Below are positions 10,024-20,139 of a stretch of DNA of 36,031 nt, piece after piece. Within the stretch, counting starts at the first letter, position 1. The number at the start of each line of letters is the position of its first letter. Source of the DNA: Nemertoderma westbladi (taxonomy: Eukaryota; Xenacoelomorpha; Nemertodermatida; Nemertodermatidae); NCBI GenBank assembly GCA_032718475.1, contig JAUCBJ010005420.1, forward strand, positions 1 to 36,031, given 5' to 3'. Below the pieces are notes generated by a model. The model worked only from the letters and a program-made list of their open reading frames with translations. It ran no database searches and had not been told where the DNA came from. The translations under genes were made by a program, and so were the position numbers.

Positions 10024-10956
10024 GTTGACATTTGTGAACTCCCTGAAATAACTGACTGCAGTTCTTGGGATGCAGTTAAATCTCATATGTGTTCATACAT
10101 TGACGCGCACCTGTCGGTATTAACTGGCCACAAATCCCCAGAAGAAATAAAGGCGATGAAACAGAAAGTAATTCAGACATCTGAACTCTGTAAAAAGTAC
10201 TCAAACATATTAAAAGTAGAGTTTAACGATTGGTTAAAGTACGCAAGGATAAGAATAGCGAGCAGTTTCATGAGAGATGAGGTAAGGAGAATTAAACAGC
10301 AACAGCAACAGCACCAACAAGACAAGTGTGGCGATGAGATAAATTTCGTTCTGCCACTGGTAGAAAGATCAAGCGACCTCTGCTTCCAGAATGTTCAAAA
10401 TCCAAAAAAATATACAAATGCAAGAAAGTTACAAAGTATATATAAAAAGAAAAGCACGGGAGCCGTCAAGGAGAAAGAATTGTTTCGAGCTTATGATAGT
10501 CCTCCGTTTCCGGGGGAGGGTTTACCATATAAAATAGCGAGGAAATCTGAAATCGGTTACCACGGGTTGCAACTTGAACCCGGTGGTGCCGGTATTGTAC
10601 GTGTCGACAGAATAAGTGGAAGGAGAACGCGCCCGGAAGGTGTTCAATATTGTATAGACAATGAGATTTACAATCTAGTGGATATCCTTGACAAACCATA
10701 TAACTTCAATCTTAATGAAATAGAAGCACCGCCAGTGAGTGGAATGCGGTACCTATTGCGTCCCGAGCAGCAGCCACCTGGGGAGACAATGATTAAACAC
10801 ATGATAGCGAAGGAGCAAATGGAATTCTGGAAGAGTGAAAAAGCGCATCTTCGCGAAACTAAAAAAGTATCACAACGGTTCGGAGTTGAAGGGCGAAGGG
10901 AGATGAGAAGTTGTCTAATGGGAACAGCAAAGAAATTAATGTTAAAATTTAACTGA
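10024..10956 (+). CDS. Exon (probably terminal) of an unrecognised gene
   Basis: I do not recognise the family. The frame is open from 10018 to the stop at 10954-10956. The first ATG is at 10087 (289 residues). The 21 codons before it also read like protein (VDICELPEITDCSSWDAVKS), and an AG acceptor ends at 10023, so the exon probably starts at 10024 and encodes 310 residues. Counting from M at 10087: a helical charged region (15-80) ends in a poly-Gln run at 71-78; a basic region spans 105-131; and a Gly/Pro-rich, conserved-looking core at 135-235 includes FPGEGLPYKIARKSEIGYHG and EIYNLVDILDKPYNFNLNEI. The C-terminus is strongly basic and helical. No signal peptide or membrane segment is seen. 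Base composition and codon pattern look authentic. Joined to the exon at 7583-8107, the protein would be about 485 residues. Confidence 0.65.
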   Translation, partial: VDICELPEITDCSSWDAVKSHMCSYIDAHLSVLTGHKSPEEIKAMKQKVIQTSELCKKYSNILKVEFNDWLKYARIRIASSFMRDEVRRIKQQQQQHQQDKCGDEINFVLPLVERSSDLCFQNVQNPKKYTNARKLQSIYKKKSTGAVKEKELFRAYDSPPFPGEGLPYKIARKSEIGYHGLQLEPGGAGIVRVDRISGRRTRPEGVQYCIDNEIYNLVDILDKPYNFNLNEIEAPPVSGMRYLLRPEQQPPGETMIKHMIAKEQMEFWKSEKAHLRETKKVSQRFGVEGRREMRSCLMGTAKKLMLKFN

Positions 10957-10970
10957 TTAACTGGAAAGAT

Positions 10971-11011
10971 GCAAGTAGGTAGCAGTAGGTAGGTAGGTAG
11001 TGCAAGTAGGT
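10971..11011 (+). repeat. GTAGGTA short tandem repeat
   Basis: About 40 bp made of AGGT/GTAGGTA units directly after the stop of the preceding frame, inside its presumed 3' untranslated region. Confidence 0.7.
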
Positions 11012-13198
11012 TATGTTAAAGAATGAACATGATATGAATAGTAATGCATATGATGAATTTGTTTTACAAAAAAAGTTAAACTTTCGAAAACATAACACTC
11101 ACCCGTCTGATCAGCATTGTAGATGCCTCTGCTATAATAAGTCTTTAAGTAAATAGTAAAATAGTAAATAAGAAATTCAATATAACTGATACTGATATGT
11201 GTATCAGTAAACTTTGCTAATGACATTTTTTGTCATGTTTTTAATTTTTTTCAAACGTATCGTTAAGCTCCGAATGTAGCTACGATGCTGAAACTAGGCG
11301 CCAAAGTATAAATTATGTAATGGTCTTAAGTCTGTAAAGGGTGTTTGAAGTATGAAAATATGGTTGTAACACCTATTTTTTCAAAAAAAGTTAATTCAAT
11401 GTTAGAATCGAAATCACCGTATTACCGCTATTTTAACAAATAACAGTAACATATATATAATATTTACAGTTTTATACAGTTTTTCTGTAAAAATAAAATT
11501 ATATATTTCTGACTCTGTTCGACCGCTATTGTTGTACCCCCATTCGATAACGCAGCCCAGTGTGCCCTACTGTATGCATTTACAATGTTCTATGAATCTG
11601 GAACTGTTTCACCTTTCTTAACGCCACCTAGCGTTACTGTCTCGAATGTATTATTCTTTCAACAAAACCGGTTGACATTGAAGCAGGCTAACTTATTCTT
11701 CAACCGCCAGGAAAACCAGACAGAAACCTTCATAGATTAGAAATATAGTAATATGTCGGAACTGTGCTATATAATACACAATATAACCGCACAATATGTA
11801 ATATTACTACTAATAATAATTATACAAATAAATAATATTAAACGGAAGATAAACTGCATTATTATTTAAAAAATCTAACTTGTATATATTGTAAGGAGGT
11901 GACCCGCCATACACAGGAAAGGGACATATAAATACTTTGGAGGAGCATAGCAAAAAAAATATACTAAATCAAAATAGTAAGCAGAAAATAAACTGATAAG
12001 ATAAAACACCCGATTTAATTGTCAGTGCAGCATTAAATTAATTATTAAAGTAATAAAAAAATCAGTTACATCTCAGAAAATCGTGAATATATATAAATTA
12101 TGTACATCGACTTTACAGTAATATATATACTACTGCAATATCCTGCAGCTTAATATCATACAGCAATATCCTGTGGGAAAATCCTGTATGAATACCCAGC
12201 AGCAATACCTATGATTATCCTACAGCAAACAGTTTGTCGCTTTACAAATTCGCAATCTACATCACTCAGTATTATCTGCGTTGTGAATTTTATATGCTCT
12301 AGACCGATTTATTGTTTGTTTGTGAGGGTGGGTGGGTTGGTTGGTTCCGTTGCAGTGTTGGATAAATAATACAAGCAAAAAGAGAATCAAATTAAAGGCC
12401 TAACATTAGGTACCAATTAATTTAACCATTATAAATAAATATTGTATTATTAAGAAACATTATTTAGTGTGTACTAATAATGTCAAAATTATTAATTAAG
12501 GAAAATGGGCTGAGCAGGTTAGTGGCACGTTACACTAACAACCAAAAGAATTAACGAAAGTCAATAGCCAATATAGTCAATACGTTACAATTTAATATTT
12601 GTTGGTAAATCAATTGATATTTGAGTCGATATTCCCGTGAGATAGATGAAATTTTTGGTGGCGTCCAGAGTCCCCCATATCTCACGGAAGGGCCGGATGT
12701 GTTCAAATAACCGTCCATGTGTAGCTGTGGTAAATTATTAAAGGGATTAGTAATGGTAGTAGTATGGTACAACAGAAACACCAAAACCTCAATGAAACCA
12801 ATTTAAGTGATTAAAATTATAATATTATATCAATATCACGGTTCAAAGTTTACGTACCTCATTTCGGTAATTTAAAAAATAAATGACGCATTCAAGTTAT
12901 ATTCTGCTAAACTATATAATACAATATCTACTGCACTTCTAAGTGAATGTATAACTATAATTCAAGTGGATATTACAGAATCACCAATATTCTATTGACT
13001 CTATAAAAAACTACTTCATTAATAGCTGTGTTTGCAGTTTACTCTACAATATTGAATCGTACCTAAATCAAATTTACTAAGAACAAATTCTACTCTACAG
13101 GGGTGGGCACAGTTCTCAATTATTGGGAAATTTCCGGTTTATCATTTTATATAATTTTTATATCAACCTCCTTCATTCCCTATTTTGAGTCGAGGGAT
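11012..13198. other. Non-coding AT-rich DNA
   Basis: No convincing coding frame or RNA gene. A loose cluster of ATCCTG and CAGCAATA phrases lies at about 12130-12235 and looks like a decayed minisatellite. The short frames at 11011-11226 and 12551-12784 (minus) have no recognisable features. Confidence 0.4.
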
Positions 13199-14211
13199 AT
13201 TAAAGTCAATTTTTTTTAATTTGGCAGCAGCTTATTGTTGGACATAACTTCGCGAGTTTTGATCGTAGGGAGCTGATTTTGGGATCATCCTGTTCGGAAT
13301 ATAACGCTTTTATTAAAAGCCAATTCCAATTCCAATTTTATTACTTTATTATTTTTTCTTATTCAAAAACTCTGTAAATTTTTTTTTTCAAAATTGTGTT
13401 TTAACATTCAAGATTTCACACCAGTTTCCATAAGTTTTAATATAATTAATAAAATTTCCATAGCAACAGAGACCAGTTACCATACCATAGCAACAGAGAA
13501 CATGTGCTCCGCTCACGTTGATAAGGTAGAGTCGGCGTATCGGAAAGGAGATGGATTACACATAGAAACCCCAGAAATTAATCCAATCACTATCACTGTA
13601 GACGACAGTGCGGATGAGACAGATTAATAGTAATTTATTGTTGTTCGATAAGATATGATTGTTAGACTGATATTTTATAGTTCACATAAATACATTTATA
13701 TTTAACTTTTATCTTATAATATTATCTATAAAATCTACTTTTTTACTTCCATCAATAAAAAAAAGTAATATTATCACAATGGCCCGTCTGCCTGCCCAAA
13801 TGTAATAGGTTCCCTTGGAAATATTAACAATAATAATCTCACGTACTTTTATATCACAACTTTACGTTTCCAAAAATAGTTATTCCTGAAAACCAACGAT
13901 TTTGATGCATTTGAGACATAATTATTCCAATGCCGCAAAATTAAAACCACAAAACACACATTTTTGAAACCAGCAATTATGGATCCATTACAGTACAAAA
14001 TCTCGAATGTTGAAACACAATTTTGAAAATATGTATTTTTCATAGCAATTTTGAATTAGAAATAATAATAAGATTGGAATTGAATTGGAATAAATTCGTT
14101 ACATCAAAACAGAATGAGCCCAAAATCAGCTCTCTACGATGAAAACTCGCGAGGTTATGGCCAAAAATAAACTTAAAGCTGCCTAAATTAAAAAAATTTA
14201 TGGACTTTAGT
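13199..14211. repeat. ~1.0-kb inverted-repeat element with ~240-bp arms
   Basis: The left arm (about 13199-13435) and right arm (about 13965-14211) are diverged inverted copies. Landmarks: CTTCGCGAGTTTTGATCGTAG and GAGCTGATTTTGGG on the left face CTACGATGAAAACTCGCGAGG and CCCAAAATCAGCTC on the right. TTTCAAAATTGTGTTT near 13387 faces AAACACAATTTTGAAA near 14012. The ~530-bp centre holds a short frame that looks somewhat coding. It is probably a DNA transposon or a snapback derivative. Exact ends and target duplication are not resolved. Confidence 0.65.
13501..13627 (+). CDS. Possible small acidic-ended exon inside the inverted repeat
   Basis: Within a 77-codon frame opening at 13394, the last ~40 codons from ATG 13501 read like protein: MCSAHVDKVESAYRKGDG, then an acidic end DDSADETD. 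The earlier codons are AT-rich and overlap the left inverted arm. An AATAAA lies near 13755. It may be a terminal exon captured by, or belonging to, the surrounding element, or chance. No family is recognised. Confidence 0.2.
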
Positions 14212-15136
14212 GTATCAATCGGTATCTGGACTTAAAGCCATCGGAAAAAAAATCTGAAAACAAGCAACTGAATACAAAACAATATATGGCCGACCGTCAA
14301 CAACAATTACAAGAAGCAATAAAAGATAAATAGGCCAAACATATTGAGAAAAAACTTGTTATTATTTTTACAGGATGTTTTAAATAAAACCTCTTAATTA
14401 GCAACGGAATATTGTAACTAATAAATATAAGAAAAAGGTTGTAAGTTTTTTTACTTATTTACCGAATGAAATGGTGAAGATTATAAAGACATCAGTTAGT
14501 GTATTATTTGTAATGCAAAGGAAATATAAAACCCATGAAAACGTTTCTCTGATAGTGAATAATAGTACGTGACTGAGCGGTTAAATACAAAAACATAAAT
14601 ATATAATATTATTAACTGTTAAATACCCCGGCAATGTAATATTTAGCCGGAAAACACAAGTGGAATACCCATGAGACCTAATAAAACACAACTGATGTGA
14701 AATAATGAATGCAGATGTAATGATTCTAAGTGGGATTACTAACACACATCATAATGAGTAACAATGTTACTATCAATCATTAAATCAGAAGTAAAGTTCA
14801 AGAAGTTAAATACTTTAGAAATAAAAAAGGAAAACGGTTGCAAATCACTTTATTGCCTGCGTTAGAGTAGTACAATTTATATTGTTACTGCGGCTGGTCG
14901 CATTCTTTGTGGCAGTATGGGGCGATTACAGCGATGTAATCAAGGCCCTAACAACCCAACGACACCCTAGGTCATTACGTAATACTAGAGTGGCCCCGTA
15001 GACGTGGGTGACGTTGGACCGGTAGACCCCGCCACGGTCGCTAATCAATCCGGGGGAATTCAGTCGATACAGTTAATACAGGTATTAACTGTTTATTTCA
15101 ACTGTCAGTCACTCTTAAAATAATATGCTTAAGTTA
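14212..15136. other. Non-coding DNA, nothing recognised
   Basis: AT-rich, stops in all frames. A short GC-richer patch near 14890-15050 has no identifiable gene. No element ends are visible. Confidence 0.35.
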
Positions 15137-15429
15137 TAGGGATGTCCCGGAATTCCGTTCCGGTCGGAATTCCGGCTGTTTTTGCCCGATTCCGGTTCCG
15201 GCCGGAATTGCCGGAATGGGGTCAATTCCGGCCGGAATTTCACCGGAATTACCAGGTTCCTAAGTAGTTTGATAGCTGCAATTAGTTTGTTAAATTATTA
15301 TCAACATTTATATATTTTTTAAACATTATTACCAATTATATCGTTTAAGATACTTTTCAACACTTGTAAAAAAGTATAGTTTTCTCGACCGTTAGAGCTC
15401 TAACATTTAAGGATGAAAGGCATAGATGC

Positions 15430-15557
15430 CCCCTGGTTAGCCCCTTCAAACCATTCGTGTCGAATCGAAGACTGTCTTGGCCCACATGCAGGGATCGAAC
15501 CCACGACCTCCAGATAGATTGGAATTCAATGCAACCACTACACCAAGGTGGAACCTA
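15430..15557 (-). mobile_element. tRNA-derived SINE (head region)
   Basis: On the minus strand an A-box-like TGGTGTAGTGGTT (complement of 15533-15545) is followed about 40 bases later by a perfect B box, GGTTCGATCC (complement of 15492-15501). The spacing fits an internal RNA polymerase III promoter of tRNA origin. The body continues towards 15430. A real tRNA gene is unlikely because the acceptor and anticodon arms do not pair well. It lies inside the 15137-16856 element, so it inserted after that element arrived or travelled with it. Confidence 0.6.
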
Positions 15558-15798
15558 AATAACCTATGTAACAAGGGAAAATTCACAACCCCCCTGCATA
15601 GTTTATTAAAGTGAATGCAGTCTTGATGGGATGTAACACATTTCCAAAAAAAATTCACCTGGTAATCAAACTAAAATGGTACTACCATCTGTTACACCAC
15701 TTACTGTAGTATTCATATACAATTCATAACCGGTTTAATTTACATTAACTAATTAAACCCTTTGTCGTTCTGAAGATATTTTATGAAATGCATCATTA

Positions 15799-16050
15799 GG
15801 CCCGTGCTCCACTGGTAAGTCGTAAGTCGCTTAGTCAGAATGTCAAAATGAATGGCTCCTGGCTCCATTGGTAACACAAGTCATAAGTCAATTGATAAAA
15901 AATATAAGATGCGTGTCTCACATTTACTGCATATTTATACCCAAAGTAACCAATCGCAGGCATCTTGGCGGATATAACACATGATTCTTTGCCAAAAGAT
16001 GGAACATGTCTGACTAAGACTACATAAGACTTAGCAGTGGAGCACGGGCC
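15799..16050. mobile_element. 252-bp MITE with GGCCCGTGCTCCACTG inverted ends
   Basis: Left end GGCCCGTGCTCCACTG and right end CAGTGGAGCACGGGCC are perfect inverted 16-mers. Similarity continues inward through TAAGTC and TTAGTCAGA phrases. No clear target duplication is visible (left flank ATTA, right flank GTCAAG). The minus-strand frame 15835-16071 is a by-product. Confidence 0.75.
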
Positions 16051-16856
16051 GTCAAGAGTGGTTTTTCTCAATTTGCTTATAAAATGACGTTTTTTAGATT
16101 GATTTTACATTACTTTACATTGATTTTTTTTACATTATTTTACATTGAATTTATAGTATTTACATTGATTTTATATTATTTTACTTTGAATTATTAATTA
16201 TGATAATATTATGATTGGTATAGTCCAACGTCGCATATAGGATTACCCCTAAAGATTTGCAGCTTATTTCCATGGGGGTCCTTTATGTTACTTGGTTACA
16301 AACAGTATTACACAATTACAATTACTACTCTAACCTAAATCTAATATAAAACGTTATTACAATACATACATGCATGTCACTGTAACATGCTCCTTTCCCT
16401 TAAAGACACCAGGATATTGCACCAAAGGACCTAATGACGCGAAATCATAGATTTTTGGTTAACGTAGGTTCTTAGGTATGAGTCTAAAGCCCAAAAACCT
16501 AACTTTTGGCGAAAGTTATAGATTTTAGAAAAAAATTATATTGAATTCCCAGTCGTTCAATGCCGAAGGACCATCCCGTCCCCATAATAGGCCATAACGG
16601 GCCAGGCTATTCTCCACTCCACCCACCTAAATTCCCCCAAGGTTCTGATTCATCTCATTATAGCAAACTTAGCTGTAGAAATTAAAAAAATCCATTTGGT
16701 TCACATAAAATTATAAAGATTCATGGGTCATTTAGTGTATTTCATTAATTATAGAAAATTCCGGTTCCGGCCGGAATTCCGGCCGGAATATTCCGGCATG
16801 TTAAATTCCGGTTCCGGTTCCGGCCGGAATCAAAATATCGATTCCGGGACATCCCT

Positions 16857-17746
16857 ACGTTAAGTATAATATTTTTAATAGGCGCACATGAAACCAGTTA
16901 ATCTTAAATGATAAATTAAAGTATATGATGGTGGGTGAAGGAGGTACACAGGTAATAAATAATTCGGAGTTAAAAGTACTAAAAAGGTAAACAGGAAGCG
17001 CCCAAAGAAATCTATATTTGTCACCATGATGTAAAGTAGAATAGGTTATGTGCAAAGATAAGGTCTCATGGGTACATATTAGCACAACTGGAAGTGACAA
17101 CGTATAGTTGGCAATTCTTAACCATTAGGTCAGTGTCACACGATGGGCCTATCCTGGTAAAAGGTATATAGTTATGGGTATATAAAAGGTATATAGTACC
17201 GGTACGTAAATAAACAGCTTAAAAAGCAGCAAAAAGAGCCGAAAGAAATAATCTTCCAGCCTGCAGTATTATGGTACTACATAGCCTGCAGTAGGGCATT
17301 GTATGTTTATAGTAGTTCAGTACGTAGCAACGATTAGAGAAATTAAAACAAATATAGAAAAAAAAGGAATTAAATTCCATAAAAAAGAAACTGCTTCAAA
17401 ATATGAAACCATAAATAACAAACTGATAAATAATGTTACTTTATTCGGAAATTGAAATGATATAAACAACGAACTTTGAATGTATTTGAATAAGAAGTCA
17501 ATAAAATAGATATGCATATAATGGATCTAGGCCTATTTAAATTATCTATAGATCGCTAATTTTATAATTGATTTACAACGATGGTTGGTATTTTTTTTTG
17601 GATATCAGTTAAAACAATATTTTAGTAATTCGAGGAAATTTCAATTTCCGAATAAAATGTCGAACTCTCTAGTCATATAATCTAGCACTTTATAAGATTA
17701 CAAGACTTGAAGAGAATAGTTAGGCCTATTATAAAGGGCGGCTCTA
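16857..17746. other. Non-coding DNA downstream of the F-BAR gene
   Basis: This is the 3' flank of the minus-strand F-BAR gene. A minus-strand AATAAA (TTTATT near 17441) and a run of nine T residues near 17590 are present, but neither is clearly a processed poly-A tail. Short minus-strand frames here show no coding character. Confidence 0.35.
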
Positions 17747-19495
17747 TCAGCTACTATTAACTTCGGCTATGTAGGAAGTCGGTACGTAACCTTCTTCTAC
17801 ATTCCGCTCGTTCCTCCGTCTCACTTTAGTCCATCCGTCCCCCCGATCCTCCTCCAACACCCCCAGAACCTCGCCCTCGTCCATCGAGATACTCGCTTCG
17901 TTCATCGCGTTGAACGAGTACAACGCGCGACACGGACGCACCACCGACTGTGACGCGTCCTCATCGAGTTCGTTGTAAACGTCCTCGTCGTCGAAACTCG
18001 TCACGCTGTTGGGCGTGGGCGGGCACTCGCGGTGCCCGGGCGAGGGCGACAGCCGACTCGCGTTGGGCGTCGAGAAGGACAGCCGAACGCCCAGCGTGCG
18101 GGAGTCGGTCGCGTCGACGTGGGGCGACAACGCCGACGAGCTGCGGGACTTCCCGTTTGCCGCGCCGAAAGTCCCGTTATCGATCTGCTCGAGGATCGCC
18201 CGGTAGTTGTTCAACTCGAGTCGGAGTTTATCGATGGACTTCCCGTTGACTTGGAGTTGCGTCTCTACCGATGGGAGGTCCCCCATGGCGGGGTTGGCCG
18301 AGTAGATGCCGCGCATCTTTATCATGGCCTCGCGGGCCGAACTCTCCTGATGGAGTCGCGCTTGGACGTCAGAGATCCGGTCCTGAACGCGTCGTCTTTG
18401 CTGCGCCGGGCCGAGGTTTAACAACTCCGAACAGAAACTGTCGCGCTTCCCTTTATGGAGGAAGCTGAGGATGCGACGTCGTCGTCCGCTAATCGTCCCG
18501 CCTTTCTTCCCCTCCTTGGGGGTCGTCGCGGCGCGCTCGCGCCCCTCCCCGGAAGGGCCCGCCGCGTGGTTGGAGAGCCGTCGCGACGTCGCTCGAGTCA
18601 CCGTTAGGTCCTCGAACACGTACTCGGCGGGGGGCGGATGCCCCGACTTGTACCGCGAGATGACCAGTTCCGAATCGCGACGAGGACGGATCGAGTTGGC
18701 CGCGGACTCCATCCCGTCGAGACACTTGGAGACGATGGGAAGAACATTCCGCTGCGCCAAACTGAACGAGCGGTAAAACTCGCAAAGTTTCGTAACCTTA
18801 GTTTCGTCTAAATTCTGCAACAACCCTAAGAACTTTGGCATTAGTTTATAAATAGTTTCGCGTTGCAAAGTATTCGCGCTGCCTAACTGCGACGCATAGT
18901 CGCTCTTACATTCCTCCAGGATCTGGTTCCTACTGAACGCGTTTGAACGAGTTTTCTCGACCTCCGCTTTAGTTACATTCATCGCTTGATCCGCCCGTTC
19001 GAACAACTCGTTGGCTTTCTCAGCATCTTTACACGCTTTCTCAAAGTTCCGTTTAGACGTATCCAGAGCTTTCACGGCGGAGTTTAAATGCCATTGGGTT
19101 TCCCGCGCATCCTGTAAATATCGCTTCCTGTCCGCCTTTAACTCCGTGAGTAAGTTGTGCAACTGTTTGATACAGGAATCATTAAGATTATCGGCTATCG
19201 TCTCGTGTTGATTCGCGATATCATTTAGTTCGTTGAGAATATCGAGGAAAGCTTTACCCCAAGAAAATTCGCATTCGTTTTCTTTCTTTTTAAAGTTATA
19301 AGATTTCGTAAGTTTCTTAAGATTTGCCGCGTAGTCGATTTCAATTTTACAACGTTCCTTAACGAAACGACAGTATCGCTCCATAAACTCCAGCCCGGAG
19401 GCCGTGTGTTTGTCGATGTTCTCCAGTTGGTCCCACAACTCAGACCCCCATTCAACGTTGTTACTCTCCTGGGAATTCAGAGTTTCATCCGCCAT
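17747..19495 (-). CDS. CIP4/FBP17/TOCA-family F-BAR, HR1 and SH3 protein, intronless
   Basis: This encodes 582 residues of the Cdc42-interacting, membrane-bending TOCA family (relatives CIP4/TRIP10, FNBP1, FNBP1L), which links Cdc42 to WASP/Arp2/3 actin assembly at endocytic membranes. Domains in order: F-BAR about 14-275 (starts WGSELWDQLENIDKHTASG); basic Ser/Arg linker; HR1/REM-1 coiled coil about 363-440 with the NPAMGD motif at 401-406, a Cdc42-binding signature in this family; Ser/Pro-rich linker; SH3 522-578 (ALYSF, GDGWTKVRR, GYVPTSYI). All family domains are intact in one uninterrupted exon, unlike the many-exon vertebrate genes, so a retrogene is likely. The frame extends 31 codons upstream to 19588, but the start at 19495 gives the family-like N-terminus and a good context (A at -3, G at +4). 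The C-terminal half is far richer in GC than the flanks. Opposite-strand frames are shadows. Confidence 0.93.
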   Translation of the reverse strand: MADETLNSQESNNVEWGSELWDQLENIDKHTASGLEFMERYCRFVKERCKIEIDYAANLKKLTKSYNFKKKENECEFSWGKAFLDILNELNDIANQHETIADNLNDSCIKQLHNLLTELKADRKRYLQDARETQWHLNSAVKALDTSKRNFEKACKDAEKANELFERADQAMNVTKAEVEKTRSNAFSRNQILEECKSDYASQLGSANTLQRETIYKLMPKFLGLLQNLDETKVTKLCEFYRSFSLAQRNVLPIVSKCLDGMESAANSIRPRRDSELVISRYKSGHPPPAEYVFEDLTVTRATSRRLSNHAAGPSGEGRERAATTPKEGKKGGTISGRRRRILSFLHKGKRDSFCSELLNLGPAQQRRRVQDRISDVQARLHQESSAREAMIKMRGIYSANPAMGDLPSVETQLQVNGKSIDKLRLELNNYRAILEQIDNGTFGAANGKSRSSSALSPHVDATDSRTLGVRLSFSTPNASRLSPSPGHRECPPTPNSVTSFDDEDVYNELDEDASQSVVRPCRALYSFNAMNEASISMDEGEVLGVLEEDRGDGWTKVRRRNERNVEEGYVPTSYIAEVNSS

Positions 19496-20139
19496 ATTTA
19501 CCGGTATATAAATATTATTTAAATAATCTGATTTAGATTTAAGGTTATGGCATATGGTTGGTAATGTTATGCTATAGCATAGCAGCATAGGCCTATTGCT
19601 ATATATATATTCAGTGGTTCCAATGGTTCAGTGGTTGCATGTTCAAATCCTGGAATCATGCGTCATGTCATGGTCTATGTCTATTGCAGCATTGTCTAAC
19701 CATAGTCCATAACCATTCAAAACTATGTTTAGTAAATTTTATCTTAAACCCTTGTGAAATTACTCGACGTGCATCTGCATAATGTGCACTGAAATGCCTT
19801 TATGACGCGATATTAATACTCTGCGGCAGGATTAAACTTTTAGTTAATTATATCAGTATATCTTCGAACTGTAAAGCGTACCGCATACCGGTACCGGTAC
19901 TTCAATTCATAGTATATATTCAGCCCAGGATCAATCTGTTAATCAGATTAGGGATTAGGCCTATGCATCCAACCACAGCCACCCGGAGACCAAAATTAAT
20001 CTAAAACATGGAAAGAACAGAAGGAGCTTTGTACATACGGTACTGACATTACAAATTATACATAATTAAAGTCTGCAAGGAAGGCCTGCTCGCTGCTTGG
20101 TTGGGCATGTGTTCCCTACTGCTGTACTGTCTGTTGTTA
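19496..20139. other. Upstream flank of the F-BAR gene
   Basis: Immediately 5' of the minus-strand start lies an AT-rich stretch (19500-19530) with TATAAATATT-like sequence that could serve a promoter, though no element can be assigned with confidence. At 19612-19660 a GGTTCAGTGG/GTTCAAATCC pair resembles tRNA A and B boxes but is too short and unpaired to call. Nothing else is recognised. Confidence 0.3.

Larger units (their letters stand above)
15137..16856. mobile_element. 1.7-kb TAGGG-ended DNA transposon derivative with nested insertions
   Basis: The terminal inverted repeats begin TAGGGATGTCCCGGAAT at both ends. Each is followed by an array of GGAATTCCGG/GGTTCCGGCC units spanning about 100 bp. 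The architecture matches the element at 1311-2086: a TAGGG terminus plus a GC-rich subterminal array, as in hAT elements. The interior carries a tRNA-derived SINE, a 252-bp MITE and an AT-rich (TTTTACATTGA)-like run at 16090-16200, but no transposase frame. The flanks both contain TTAAGT but not in register, so the target duplication is unproven. Confidence 0.7.

Noticed and set aside
17950-19455. Multiple frames on both strands overlapping the F-BAR gene
   Set aside because: They are shadows of a GC-rich coding region; none has domain features, while the minus-strand main frame is a complete known protein.
19612-19660. Possible tRNA gene (A- and B-box-like phrases)
   Set aside because: The boxes are too close and the flanks do not form acceptor or anticodon stems.
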